Origin: Toxorhynchites rutilus septentrionalis
Lineage: Eukaryota > Arthropoda > Insecta > Diptera > Culicidae
Assembly (NCBI RefSeq): GCF_029784135.1
Contig: NC_073744.1
Span: 11,409,429 to 11,473,428, forward strand
DNA length: 64,000 nt
Direction of reading: 5' to 3'
Each line of letters opens with the position of its first letter. The first letter of the stretch is position 1. The notes under the pieces were generated by a model. It was not told the DNA's origin. It did not search any database and saw only the letters and a list, made by a program, of their open reading frames with translations. Positions 23,301 to 33,672 of the stretch are shown in pieces. The translations under genes and the position numbers were made by a program.

Positions 23301-26300
23301 CTATAAAATTTGGAGAATGAGAAGATCTGGGAAAATCACAGGTGAAAAAACATCACGTGTTAATTCAAGTTACAGTAGAACCCCGATTATCCGTGAATAG
23401 TCGGGATGATTTTTAAACATAGAAACTATGTTTTATCAATACAGAAATAGATACAGATACAGATAATCGGGGTTCTACTGTCATAGTCTTATTTATCGAA
23501 TAAAAACATTTGCTTGCAGATAATATAATTTGCATATATTTTCACAATCTAAAATAATTTGGCATCCCTGAAACGGAAAGGATCAGTCTGTATTTGTGAA
23601 GCGAATATTATGATGTGTTTTTGAGAAGGAAAAACGAGTTTTAAAGTGTAAATTATGAATGAAAATTAACGTTTCCAAATCAAATTAGTATTCTATGTGA
23701 ATGCAAATCACTTTTTTTCTGCAAGTGGTGAGAAAATCCCATACAAAAATTGTATCTGAAACTGACGTTATATAATAATAATAAATTTTAGTAGGAATAT
23801 CTGAAAATTCATAGAAAATAGGTTAAGTTAGAGTTAGGACTGCGCGCTTCAACTAATTAAATAATACCAAGAAGATATTTTCATTCAAATTTTACCAATT
23901 GAAAATTGCAATTTAGCCTTCTAATCTGATGGAGAATAGTTTGGATCCCAAACTCGAATGTCACCACTAGCCATCGTGGATATTTTCGTTGTCTCGGGTT
24001 GAGGGCGATATTGACCGTGTAAGGTGGCAAAATATTGATTGAGGTTAGATCGGATGTCGAAAGCCTAGCTGTCACGATATTGAAGACACTTATTGTCAAT
24101 CAGTTTGATCGTGTAAGGTGCCCATAAAATGTTTCGCTATAACGGCAAAAAAAACTATTTTCGACGTCGATGTACAACTGATTCTTTAAACGGCTTCTCG
24201 CTTTGCGGCCAAGTTTCGTGGAACGTATCTAGGCCGTTAAGCGAGGTATGGGTGTACTTCCATTGCCACCCTAGTATATCCTAAGGTGAGGCCGTTTCGT
24301 CACTAAGTTGGTTAGGTGAGCGGTATATGAAAACAGTACGGAAGAAAGCAGAAGGGGAATTATTTGGTTGAAGCGTGAAAGAGACAGACTGATCACGAGT
24401 GAGCTTGGCACAAGCGTATTGTGTTTTGTTTACAAACAAAACATAGTAGACTTCCAAGAGGGCTGAAGAGTGGTTTTAGCAGGTTGGCCCACCTTAGGAT
24501 ATACTTCTAGGCGCCTTGGGTAGAACCACGTGTAAAAATGGGGTAATAGTGTTTATGAGAGAAGAGCAAATTATTTCGTTTGTTTTGATCTTCGTATGTA
24601 AATAGATCAATTAACTTATCAGACTGTGTGGCGCTTCATTGACACGATTCTTAGAATACATTTGAAAAAAAAACAACAATACTGAAGATGAATTTATGAA
24701 CAATTGCAAATATTAATATATATAGAACGTGTATACAGGAAAACTTCGATATAACGTACCCTCGTTATAACGTACCCTCGATATAACGTCACTCGATATA
24801 ACGTACATTTTACCTCGATATAACGTACACATTTCCAAAGTGTAAAGGAAAACTTTTTTCAATATTTTTTTCTGATAGAACAATGAATTATCTGTATTGT
24901 GATGCTATAACAAGTTTTGTACCTTCAATCAATCCCGAAATACTGCTAGTTTTGTGATTCCGGATTCCAAATGAATCAAGCTTTAATCAACAGTACCATA
25001 CCATAACAGTAAATATCGTGAGAAAGGCTGGCTTCGTCTTCTGATTGTAGTTATTCATTAACTTTACTAAAACAGCAACACAATAATGTATTATAGACTA
25101 CGTTTGTGAGTACTTCATTATGCTTCGATATAACGTACAATTCGATACAACGTACAATTTTGAAAGTGAAAAGTACGTTATATCGAAGTTTACCTGTATG
25201 TGCATATGAAGTAACATTCTGATTATACGCGAGCGTAACATGAGCAATTTTTATAACACATGCGAATTGGGGCTCTTTTGGTATTAACAAGTTCTTCCGC
25301 ACAGTAACTCGATGTTGATAACTCCTAAATAGTTTCCTTCGTTGGTCGTATTATTTCCACATATTCACGTTGGAGAGTCTCAACCCTTCTCTTCGTTGGC
25401 CGAGGCATTTTGATTGAATGTAATACTTTTCCGTTTACTGTTTTCGAAAGCATAGGCAGCCGTGGCAGTGTTCCGAGCTCTGCGATACAATTTTCTTAAC
25501 CAATGTTAAAGTTGCTAAAACTTACATTATAGACCCATTCAACGTAAAAATAATAATTGTGTTGATATCAACACAATTTTATTCTATTGATTTTCATGAC
25601 AAGAAACGCTATGACTCAGGAAAAACATTTTATTGAGTGGTTTTTAATATCTGTTTCGATGATGTTGTCTGGCATCAGTGTCGAAAAAATAACGATGCTT
25701 TCACCGATACAAACAAAACCATTGCAGAAAATTGAAAAATGAACATTTAACTTTCAGAGCACTTGCTCGAGTTTTCCGTCGTTGTTCACTATACAGTGCG
25801 ACGGCAGATGAAAATTTAATATCTTGTGAGTAATCGATTAGAGTTTGGTTGGTATTACTTGATGGGAAGTGTGCGAAAACGATCATTTTCTTCACACTGT
25901 TTCGCAAAATTATTGATTTTCGGACGAGGGGTGAGGGAGGGTGATGAAAGAAATGAGCGCCACTGTGGCAGCCATTTGTGGCTTTCTTCCACTTCCACCT
26001 TAAAATATTCAATTAGGAGCCACACAGTATTCAGAGTCGCTTCATGTTTGTTTTTATTTCAATCGAGATGTTGGTGATGTATTAAAAAAAATACTGTTCC
26101 TCTTACAGCTCGAGTGGGTTTTTTGGTGAGATTTCGTGAAAATTCTTTTAAATAGCTTGTGTTGCCATCAAAATTCTAGTTGTGCAAAAATATGGAGAGT
26201 TTTATTTGTGTGACGTGTTGACAAGTGTTTTGTCCTCGTCTGTTTTATTGTCATTATTTTGTTTGCTGTAAATGATGGAGTAAAGGTGTAAAGTGTTCAC

Positions 26301-29300
26301 GAAATTCAAACAGAATGAAGAAAGAAAACAGAGTCCTAAAAGCATATTTTCTGATTGCTATATATTCATAGAAATGTGGCTACCGAGTGATGAAAAATGT
26401 AGTTGAAGACGCCATATTTTCGAACGGGTACATCACCTATCTCTTCTCTGTTTTTTTTTATCTCATTTATTTATTTTATTAGGCTTATTAGCATTTTAGC
26501 TGTAACAGAGCCGGGTTTTAATCGTGTACATGTACATATGTTTATGTTTCTATAAATTATAAATTACACAGTAGTTAGTAGTAGCCATTTAGGCGTTAAG
26601 TATTCTGTTCCATTACATTATGGTAAATCACACAGTAGTAGCCATTTAGGCGTAAGGGTATTCTTTCTGTTCTTCCATTGTTCAGCAGACCGGACAGCGA
26701 AGACAGTTGATATTGATCATTGTTGAGTTATTTATAGAACAGTAGCCCGATGTGTCTTGCAGAGCAGAGCATTGTATGGATGAATCGATCTCATTTCGAC
26801 CGTGGATCGATTTCCATCGCTGATGATGGTTGCGTGGACGTAGTTATTCTATAACAACACAAAGATGGTCAATTGAGGGCCCTGAGTTTGAACTCACGAT
26901 CGATCACTTGGTAAGCGAACGCGTAACCAAGTGGCTACGAAGACCCCCTGATCTCTTCTCTGTTGTCAGTTTTCATATATATGAGCGAATAGGACTGTCA
27001 TAGTGAGAATGGTGTCTGTGTTAGTGTCAATTTTTGCGTCAATAGATTTCGGCACTCCATAACAATTTTTTGTATTGATGAAAATAATGTATGTCATGAA
27101 ACTAACTATCGAACAATTGTAAAATCTCAACCCCTATCCTAACGGAAATACCCGCTTCTGATTGGTCGAAATTGACGACACATGCGGCGGATCCCTAACA
27201 GAGACATCAAAACCACGCTGCCTGGGGGAAATCGACATTGCAAATACATGAAATTAGGGGGAACCGCAATGTGTTCCCTAATAAAGACATTAAAACCAAA
27301 TATATCTAAAATCAACAGATAGCCTAACGGAATCCTACGTCAACTATGCGGTCGTGTCTCGGACACAACCCTCTTGTGACTTTTTTCGTATGCACATTAT
27401 TTAAATTCTTATTGACGTGGGACTACGTCTAACCGGAATATATGGAGGGTAAAATGAGAACATAAACACTGAACATGCTGAAAAAAATGCAAGATTTCGA
27501 ATGCTTTTAACTCGAACATATTCTCGGAAAGATGTTTGCATCAATTGATATGGAATATTTCTACGCATCTATCGCAATTAATAAAATGTTATTTTTCATT
27601 AGATAAATAATTGAATAACTGTAAAATGTTAAGCGTTATCTAAACGCCTTAAGTGCCTCGTTTCGATTGGCTCGCTTTACGGTTTCCCCAACACAGACTT
27701 CAAAACCAAGCAGCCTTGGGGAAATCGGATTTGCAAATACACGAAAGTAGGGGGACCCCTCTCTCCGCAATGTGTTCCCTAACACAGACTTCAAAACCAA
27801 GTAGCGTTGGAGAAATCGACATTGCATATATTGATCCCCGATTTTTTAAATTAATCGTTCATCAGCTAATCGAATAGTTTTCAGCAGTTTGTTATTAGAT
27901 ACGATTAATCGCCTCAAATAAACGATTAATCGATTGATCGTCACACTGAGAGAAAAAATTAGTTAGACTAATATTTCTCATTTGCTAGAAAGACATATGG
28001 AATCAAAAAAGTGTTCATTCCGCCTGAAAATCAATTATTATTTTTTACGCTCCCCTAAAGTCGCGTTGACGGCATTGAGCATCGCTTACGAACTTAGGGG
28101 AGCATCAGAGATAATGATTGATTTACAGGATGAAACTGCAGCGGCCGTATGTATTTTTCTCTCTGGGTTTGGATCGATTAAATGTGTTTCCCTAACACAG
28201 ACTTCAAATCCAAGGAGCGTGGGGAGGTTGGCATTGCAAATTCATGCAAGTCGGGGGCATTTTTGTTCCGAGACTAAAATATATTTCCATTTCCTCAACA
28301 CAGGCTTCAGAACCAAGGTGTCTAGGGAAATTGGGATTGCAAATTTATGCAGATCGGGAGTATTTTTGTTCCGACTGAAATCTGTTTACTTATAAAGACT
28401 TCTAAACCAAGGTGTCTGGGGAAATTGGCATTGCAAATACATGCAAACTACGAGTACTAGAGTGCGTTTACCTAACACGGTCTTCTAAACATAGGTACCT
28501 GGTAAAATCGTGCAGACACTAGAGACATGGCTTTTTACTCACAACGCAAATATATTGAATTCAATTGAATTCGGAAATTGTTTCATTAAATCAAAAATTT
28601 AATCAATACAAGCAAATGATTACTAAGCTAAGGTAGTCTCACGTCAACCTTGCGGTTATATCATAGATACAGCCCACCCTTTTTTTAACTCTTTAAACCT
28701 TTGATGCTATAATTCTTTCGTTCTTAATTTTTTTAAATTTTTCATTTCCATTAATTCTTCGATTGTTCATTATTTAAATTCCATCATTATTCAATTATTT
28801 TATTCTTTTATTCTTGAAATATTTAATTCTTTACCGCCGTCGTGATTGTAGTTCGATAAAGAGTAGCAGGATTGTTAACGGAATATATGGGCTGTCAGAT
28901 TATTTTATAAAAAAATGATTAATTTTCTAAGTTCCCTCGGTTACCTTCTTAGGTTTCCAAAATATAATTACCATCCGCATTTACGATTGGAATTCTATAA
29001 AAAAGCAAAATATCTATGTAAAGGGTGTGTCACATCAAATTGCATCACGGAAAAAACGCTGTAGAAATTTAATTTTTAGGAATTATATCTTCAGCTTTCG
29101 TTTATAATCAGATAAGAGTGTATAGATCACGTTGGCCATGTTTCACTGTCAATTTTTCGTAAATTTGGAAAAATGTCGTCGAACGAAAAAGAGCGTCGTG
29201 AATGCACTCATTTCATGTGCACTCATTTCGAGAATCCGGAGTTGTCACATCGGGACATTGGTAAGATGCTGGGAATCGTCCAATCCACGGTCAGCAGAGT

Positions 29301-31818
29301 ACTAAAACGATACTTCGAGAACCTAACCATCGACCGGAAGGTGAAGAACGGCAAAAATGGATGCTCCGTCAGTGAAAAAATCACAAGCGCGTAGTTAAGC
29401 AGATTAGACGTGATCCGAGAAGTTCGGTCCGGGATGTCGACAATAAGCTGAATTTGTCAAGTTCATTCGTCCAGCGGACCAAGCAGCGGGAGGGCCTGCG
29501 TACATACAAGGTTCAGAAGGCTCCTAACCGCGACGAAAGGCAAAACATGGTGGGGAAGACGCGAGCCCGGAAGCTGTACACCGAAATGCTGACGAAGCCG
29601 TATTGCCTGGTAATGGACGACGAAACCTACGTCAAAGCGGACTTTCGTCAGCTGCCGGGCCTGTTGTTCTTCTCCGCAGAGGACAAATTCAGCGTTCCGG
29701 AGGAGATTCGCAAGCAGAAACTATCCAAGTTTGCCAAAAAGTACATGGTGTGGCAAGCGATCTGCTCTTGCGGAAAGCGGAGTGCCCCCTTCGTGATGAC
29801 CGGCACGGTAAACGGGCAGGTTTACCTTAAGGAGTGCCTACAGAAGCGCTTACTACCACTATTGAAGCAGCACGAGGGCCCGACCATCTTCTGGCCGGAT
29901 CTCGCTTCGTACCACTATTCAAAGGACGTGTTGGAGTGGTACGAAGCCAACGGGGTCACCTTCGTGCCAAAGGAAATGAACCCGCCCAACGCGCCGGAGC
30001 TTCGACCAATAGAGAAATATTGGGCGATTATGAAGCAGGCCCTCCGGAAGAACTCAAAAGTTGTCAAATCGGAGGCGGACTTCAAGAGAAAATGGATTTC
30101 TGTTAAAAAAAAAACTACAACCTGACGTTGTACAGAACCTTATGGACGGGGTAAAGAGGAAGGTGCGAGCATACGGGCTTGGGCTCGAAGTATGAATAAA
30201 AAGAAAATGCCAAAAGTTGTTTAATAGTTTTTATTTTACTGTCTAAAATTTTCAATAGGATCGGTCTACTGGGCGAATTTCTACAGCGTTTTTTTCCGTG
30301 ATGCAATTTGATGTGACACACCCTTTACTACGCATGATGAATAACGAAGTGCATGACCGGTCCGGTAAGAATGTATATTTTCTTCAAATTTTATTTCGCC
30401 GAATAGTTGAGAGTTCACGTTTTTAGAATCACATCACTTACCGCAGTGAATCCTGGTTTTTCTTAACCATTCCCACTAACAACTATCCCTTCCATGATAA
30501 ACACTAGGGGACCACGCTATGGAGGCGACCCTTCTAGCCTTCGGGCGGCGAATATCATACTAACATTCCTTCCCTTCCCCTGGTGACTGTAAGGACGTGG
30601 CCGGCGTCGTTATTGACCATTCAAAGCTCGAATCACCGAAAATTGCACAACGAGAATGATTTGCTAGTCCCAAGCGTCATTCTGTGTGTTCTTTGTGCAA
30701 TTTGGTTGGTTCAGGTTAATCACGGAGAGCAACTACGAATTGTACAGTCTACCCAAGGTCAAGCTCGAGCCCAATTATAAGCCACACAGTATTCACAATG
30801 TAAACACAGCCCTTTCTACTCGGAACTCCCATCAACTGTTCAATAATTACAGAGACGCGTTGTTATCACTGTTACGCAGAACAGAACAGCAATAAATCAA
30901 TCACTGTTAATGTTTATCTAACCGAGGAGAAGTGAAACCCAGTGAAATGTGTCACACAGTTTCATTTGATTTGAAAGGCGCACGTTTCAATAGGAAAGCT
31001 TGGCGCGAAACCGTTTCGCCAACAAGAGTGACCCTCATCTGATCCCATTTAGTATTACACTGAAAATGGTAATTCTGGGTTTTCAAGACTGGTTAATCAT
31101 CCATCGATCTGAACATGATAGCATTGAAAATTATATCTTCTGACACAGTAACTAGTCGTTAACGAAATTCATTGACAATCGCCTATTGAAAACATTTCAT
31201 TTCTCCGTCCGCTTGGCTTTCGTTACGCAGTCGCGTAATACTTTCCTACCTGGCGTCGGCATATGGCAACGAAGCGGATCTCTACCCCCGAGATTACTGC
31301 GCACGTGCCGTTGTGGACCAGCGATTGCAGTTCGATTTGGGCACATTTTATCAACGCGTCGTCGATTACTTCGTAAGTATTTGTTCCACAACAATTCATT
31401 GCGACTACAGTGTTTGATAAAATCCTGAATCTTTTTTTTTCTCGTGACAGTGGCCCACGCTTCTGTTCGGTGCCAGCTTGGAACCGATGAAGAAAGCCAA
31501 ACTGGAGGAGGCACTAGGGTGGTTCGAAAGTATGCTCAAATACTACCAATGGGCTGCCGGGAATCATTTCACGATAGCGGACATCTCGCTGTGCGTGAGC
31601 GTATCTCAGATCGATGCTTTCGAGTTCGATTTGGGTGCATTTCCGAGGGTCTGTGCGTGGTTTGCCAAGTGCAAAAAGGAGCTGATGCCGTTTGGTTACG
31701 AGGTAACGATTAATGTCAAATGTTGTAGATACATTGACGAGCCTTACTATTGCAGGAAATCAATCAAGCGGGAGCGAACACTTTGGCGGGGATGTTTCGA
31801 GCCAACAGCAAGCAGTGA
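17374..31818 (+). CDS. Delta-class glutathione S-transferase, four coding exons
   Basis: Coding exons are 17374-17567, 31231-31372, 31451-31702 and 31756-31818, giving 216 residues plus the stop, the usual delta GST size. Every junction has GT...AG and the phases fit (AG|T forms the Ser of S-R-V-I-L). The N-terminal half starts MVPVLYYAPQSPPCR, with the family's catalytic serine at residue 11 and the cis-Pro motif TVPTLDD. The C-terminal half has YQRVVDYFWP, then FTIADISLC (the N-capping box of GSTs) and ends GANTLAGMFRANSKQ. The product would be a cytosolic homodimer that conjugates glutathione to toxic electrophiles, including insecticide products by family knowledge. The tail resembles mosquito GSTD7-type proteins more than GSTD1, but I assign no symbol. 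The first coding intron is 13,663 bp and packed with transposons. Confidence 0.9.
17568..18302 (+). other. Start of the long GST intron
   Basis: AT-rich intronic sequence after the donor AG|GTAAAC. A TTAAGGTGAAGGTGG block at about 18267 resembles the end of the duplicated repeats at 26.0 and 49.1 kb. No exon is seen. Confidence 0.5.
18303..19124. mobile_element. TA-target MITE (CACTGAGAGGAA family)
   Basis: The left end CACTGAGAGGAATAGTTAAT pairs with the complement of the right end (CACTGGAGGAAAACATTAGT) as imperfect inverted repeats, each next to TA. The length is 822 bp with no gene. A related end occurs near 27945. Confidence 0.65.
20760..22383 (-). pseudogene. hAT transposase pseudogene
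   Basis: Minus-strand fragments in order. A start region (MATKISGSNGNANKRARSTR, with broken BED-type finger sequence). A block ADEMKNKLISIKLDSASRHN resembling the catalytic-core entry of hAT proteins. YLDPRLNF, a hAT C-terminal signature. Then QVSVERAFSALALVLSNQRT, the hAT dimerisation motif, continuing to NIMIVKLNEDVFDQILPTLY. Several stops and frameshifts separate the pieces. Possible terminal repeats CAGGGATGC...AAATT lie at 19989 and 23570, but no 8-bp duplication is evident. The enzyme would have cut and pasted its element; it is dead here. Confidence 0.75.
22871..23106. mobile_element. TA-target MITE (CAGTAATTTACA family), best copy
   Basis: The inverted repeats AGTAATTTACATTTAATGCG and complement are intact over more than 20 bases, with TA on both sides. 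It shares the GTTTACAAAAATGT block with the copies at 12421, 35557 and 55070. Confidence 0.8.
23373..23480. mobile_element. Short pogo/Tigger-like MITE
   Basis: The inverted ends CAGTAGAACCCCGATTAT and complement bound about 108 bp. The left flank is TA, the right flank TC. A partial copy lies at the window start. Confidence 0.7.
24590..26010. repeat. Long dispersed repeat, copy 1 (with MITE)
   Basis: It matches 48112-49085 over about 1 kb, in the same orientation. Both contain a minus-strand start reading MPR(P/S)T(K/N)RRV..LQREYV, but here the frame is broken by a stop. The only large difference is the MITE at 24736-25196, absent from the other copy, plus small changes. Confidence 0.65.
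24736..25196. mobile_element. pogo/Tigger-like MITE with repeated ends
   Basis: The left end CAGGAAAACTTCGATATAAC and the complement of the right end (CAGGTAAACTTCGATATAAC) are flanked by TA. Several extra TCGATATAACGTAC units follow the left end. The paralogous repeat at about 48.27 kb shows the empty TA-containing site. Confidence 0.8.
26600..26947 (-). mobile_element. tRNA-derived SINE, minus strand
   Basis: On the minus strand the head reads GGTCTTCGTAGCCACTTGG (A-box-like), then GAGTTCAAACTC (B box) about 40 bases later. The body extends to about 26600. It looks like a pol III SINE and not a tRNA gene, since no cloverleaf closes. Confidence 0.55.
27414..28676 (+). mobile_element. Palindrome-ended element with about 95-bp tandem units
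   Basis: The left palindrome is GACGTGGGACTACGTC. The right end (GTCTCACGTCAACCTTGCGG, then a hairpin) ends near 28676. The left arm matches the histone-bearing element at 10835. The interior holds diverged units containing CAGACTTCAAAACCAAG and GGGGAAAT. Its counterpart in reverse is 51244-52568. Confidence 0.6.
29021..30325 (+). mobile_element. DD37E IS630/Tc1/mariner element, copy 1
   Basis: It is bounded by TA and by inverted repeats AAGGGTGTGTCACATCAAAT, matching over about 45-50 bases at both ends. The length is 1305 bp, full size compared with the other copies. It lies in the first coding intron of the GST gene, in the same orientation. Confidence 0.9.
29173..30195 (+). pseudogene. 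DD37E transposase, frameshifted (copy 1)
   Basis: It starts MSSNEKERRE and has a helix-turn-helix region (DIGKMLGIVQSTVSRVLKRY). The catalytic triad is an Asp in VMDDETYVKADF, an Asp in WPDLASYHY and a Glu in RPIEKYW, with 37 residues between the last two. A small duplication near the start repeats a C-T-H-F. A base lost near 29379 causes a frameshift, and another in an A run near 30110 disrupts the C-terminus. The protein would bind the terminal repeats and move the element by cut and paste; this copy cannot make it whole. Confidence 0.85.
30328..31230 (+). other. Last part of the long GST intron
   Basis: No exon is recognised before the acceptor at 31229-31230. The segment at about 30470-30900 looks like a dispersed repeat end, but I cannot name it. 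Confidence 0.4.
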
Positions 31819-32088
31819 ATTCCTGGATGGGAATGTATTTTGATGTGGTTGTGATGATTTTCGAAAGATTCTTGGCACAGTGTTGTTTGAAATGATACCA
31901 CACAATGTTTTACATGGTTAAAATCCGCACAAACGCGAAGACTACTTGTCGCAAAGGCAATGGATCCTCGACAATGATAACCAAGTGATTCAATAGTACA
32001 AGTTTTTTAAACCGATAAACTGGGAGCATTTACTCCTTAGTCAGAATTTTTATCCAAATTTCATTCACTCAAGTTCAACATCTACCCG

Positions 32089-32094
32089 AATAAA
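32089..32094 (+). terminator. Poly(A) signal of the plus-strand GST
   Basis: AATAAA lies 271 bases after the stop codon at 31816-31818. It is the first good signal downstream. Confidence 0.5.
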
Positions 32095-32239
32095 CAATCA
32101 ACAACTATTTTTCATTGGAAGATATTTCTATACTTTATTCTGATAAGCGTTATTAAAATGATCCTTTTGTTTTCTTGCCAATTGTTTCCAAATTTAGTCA
32201 TTCATTCTACAGATGTTTTATGTTAACATAGACTGCTAC

Positions 32240-32830
32240 TGTCTTATATTTGCTTTATACTTTTATTCAAAAAAGGTTTTATTCATTTCTCGTCACTCCA
32301 CGCGTGCATCCGCGTCGAGTGTCATACAAGAACTCTGTTAATGCTGTTCGAATTATTACTCGCCTGTTGGCACGACACTTAATATTCACTATTTAAGCTT
32401 GTCCAGTTGTCCATAATAAATATATATTTCATATATATTTTTTTTTTTTCAGTCTGCGCTAAAGTTGATTACACAAACTTCGGGGATTTTTCTCCCTTTC
32501 CTTAACTTTTCTTCTCATACTTTTATTTTGGCTTTTCCATTGAGCTGTGGCGGTAATTGCACTCAAGTTTACCACTCGCCATGTAATTATATAGTTTATA
32601 TTGTAATGCCAATAATATTGTTCACATCACCAATATTGTTCATCACACGCGGCCTTGTACTTATTTTCAATATTCTTCACATAAATCACTTCCGAAGATT
32701 GCAGGTTTAATTTCACGGTCGCCATGTCTTATATTTGCTTTATACTTTTATTCAAAAAAGGTTTTATTCATTTCTCGTCACTCCACGCGTGCATCCGCGT
32801 CGAGTGTCATACAAGAACTCTGTTAATGCT
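32240..32830. repeat. Identical 106-bp direct repeats flanking 379 bp
   Basis: The two copies (32240-32345 and 32725-32830) are identical as far as I can read, both running from TGTCTTATATTTGC to CTCTGTTAATGCT. The identity suggests a recent event. They could be terminal direct repeats of a miniature LTR-type element or a local duplication. They lack the usual TG...CA ends and an evident target duplication. Confidence 0.6.
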
Positions 32831-33500
32831 AGTTACATGTGTCTTAAGCTAACTTAGCCAACAGTTTGTGGAGAGTTTCATTGGGAGGAGCCAAGTCGAT
32901 TTCAAAGGGGAATAGCCAATCAATCGAATGCAGTGTTCGATGTGAATGGTGTCAAGAAATAAAATTGCTTACTGCGCTCATAAGCGCGCATATCGATTTC
33001 ATGGGAAATCGTAAAGTGTCACGACGACTTTGTGTACGGTCGCGTATTTAATCAGAATAGAACTGGGTTTGTTTTGGTTTCTGGTTTATTGCCTTTAGCT
33101 GCGCGCGACATGATGTAAGGGTGCATTCATATCGCCCGCGCATGTTGGCATGGACGAATGTGGGAGAAAAACAATTAACGAAATAATGCAGTTGCGCTTG
33201 AGGAATGTTTCGTGGGAATCGTAAATTGAAGTGACCACGCATGAGTCATTTATTTTGAAACAATCAACTGCTTATGAGGAGAAGGATAATTTGTATATTG
33301 GGAGTTTTAAGATGGACTTTGGAACGGGGTTTGAAATCATACTACACTACATTTTCGTAAAAAAATCTAAGCCTCTGCTAATGTATAGATTGTCCTTCAG
33401 CCTTAAATGAGCAATAAAAGGATGTTCATTATAACTACACTATTTTTTTAAAAATAAGGAAAACAACTTTCTGAGTTAAACGGTTTCATTGTGATTAAAC
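32831..33500. other. No gene recognised
   Basis: No domain-bearing frame or RNA gene was identified downstream of the GST gene. Confidence 0.4.
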
Positions 33501-33610
33501 ATAATAATACAGATAATGTACTAAAAGCTATAAAATAATTAGGCAAATAGCAGTTAGTAGTTACCACACCCCATTTATAGCTTTTAGTACATTATCTGTA
33601 TTATTATTAT
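33501..33610. repeat. Inverted repeat (fold-back)
   Basis: The arms at 33501-33534 and 33574-33610, about 34 bases, pair almost perfectly (TACAGATAATGTACTAAAAG against its complement) around a loop of about 39 bases. Transcribed, it would form a long hairpin. Confidence 0.75.
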
Positions 33611-33618
33611 GTTTTCGA

Positions 33619-33665
33619 CCTAGAGGTGAACGAACTTCAAAGCTTAAACCGGAGAAGAAGAAGCC
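33619..33665 (+). mobile_element. Very short hairpin retroposon, copy 2
   Basis: It begins CCTAGAGGTGAACGAACTTC and ends GGAGAAGAAGAAG. It is bounded by TTTTCGA direct repeats (33612-33618 and 33666-33672). It is more diverged than copy 1 and its hairpin is weakened. Confidence 0.6.
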
Positions 33666-33672
33666 TTTTCGA

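Larger units (their letters stand above)
19559..24122. mobile_element. Fourth-level element, CCTTACACG termini
   Basis: The left end GGACCTTACACGGTCAAATT and the complement of the right end (GCACCTTACACGATCAAACT) align, followed on both sides by ATTGACAATA. A hAT-type transposase remnant and further MITEs lie inside. Target duplication is unclear. Confidence 0.55.
19465..24254. mobile_element. Third-level element, pogo/Tigger-like ends
   Basis: The ends CACTCATACCTCGCTATATG and the complement of the right end (CACCCATACCTCGCTTAACG) are flanked by TA. Subterminal TTCGCTATAACGGC copies occur at both ends. No transposase of this type is preserved. Confidence 0.65.
19158..24274. mobile_element. 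Second-level element, CTAGGGTGGCA termini
   Basis: Perfect 11-bp inverted repeats CTAGGGTGGCA are flanked by direct TATATC repeats (19152-19157 and 24275-24280). These interrupt the sequence of the outer MITE. The element's class is unknown. Its body is mostly the next inserted element. Confidence 0.7.
19137..24518. mobile_element. Outermost MITE of a five-level nest
   Basis: The termini CAAGGCGCCTAGAAGTATAT and its complement (ending at 24518) form near-perfect inverted repeats. They are flanked by GGTAAAAC and GGTAGAAC, a likely 8-bp target duplication with one change. Without the later insertion at 19158 the element would be only about 265 bp. Confidence 0.7.

Noticed and set aside
19989..23570. 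A sixth nested level: a hAT element with ends CAGGGATGC...
   Set aside because: The ends match only over a short stretch with a one-base gap, and the flanks CACCTAAG and AAACGGAA do not form an 8-bp duplication. The transposase remnant is kept as a pseudogene only.
26850..26947. Possible tRNA gene (GAGTTCAAACTC box)
   Set aside because: No acceptor stem or full cloverleaf closes, and a SINE body follows. It is better explained as a tRNA-derived SINE.
29834..30106. Extra frames overlapping the DD37E transposases
   Set aside because: They are out-of-frame readings of the same GC-rich coding sequence and recur in every copy.
32240..32830. LTR retrotransposon call for the 106-bp direct repeats
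   Set aside because: No TG...CA ends, no convincing primer-binding site or polypurine tract, and no target duplication. Kept only as a direct repeat.
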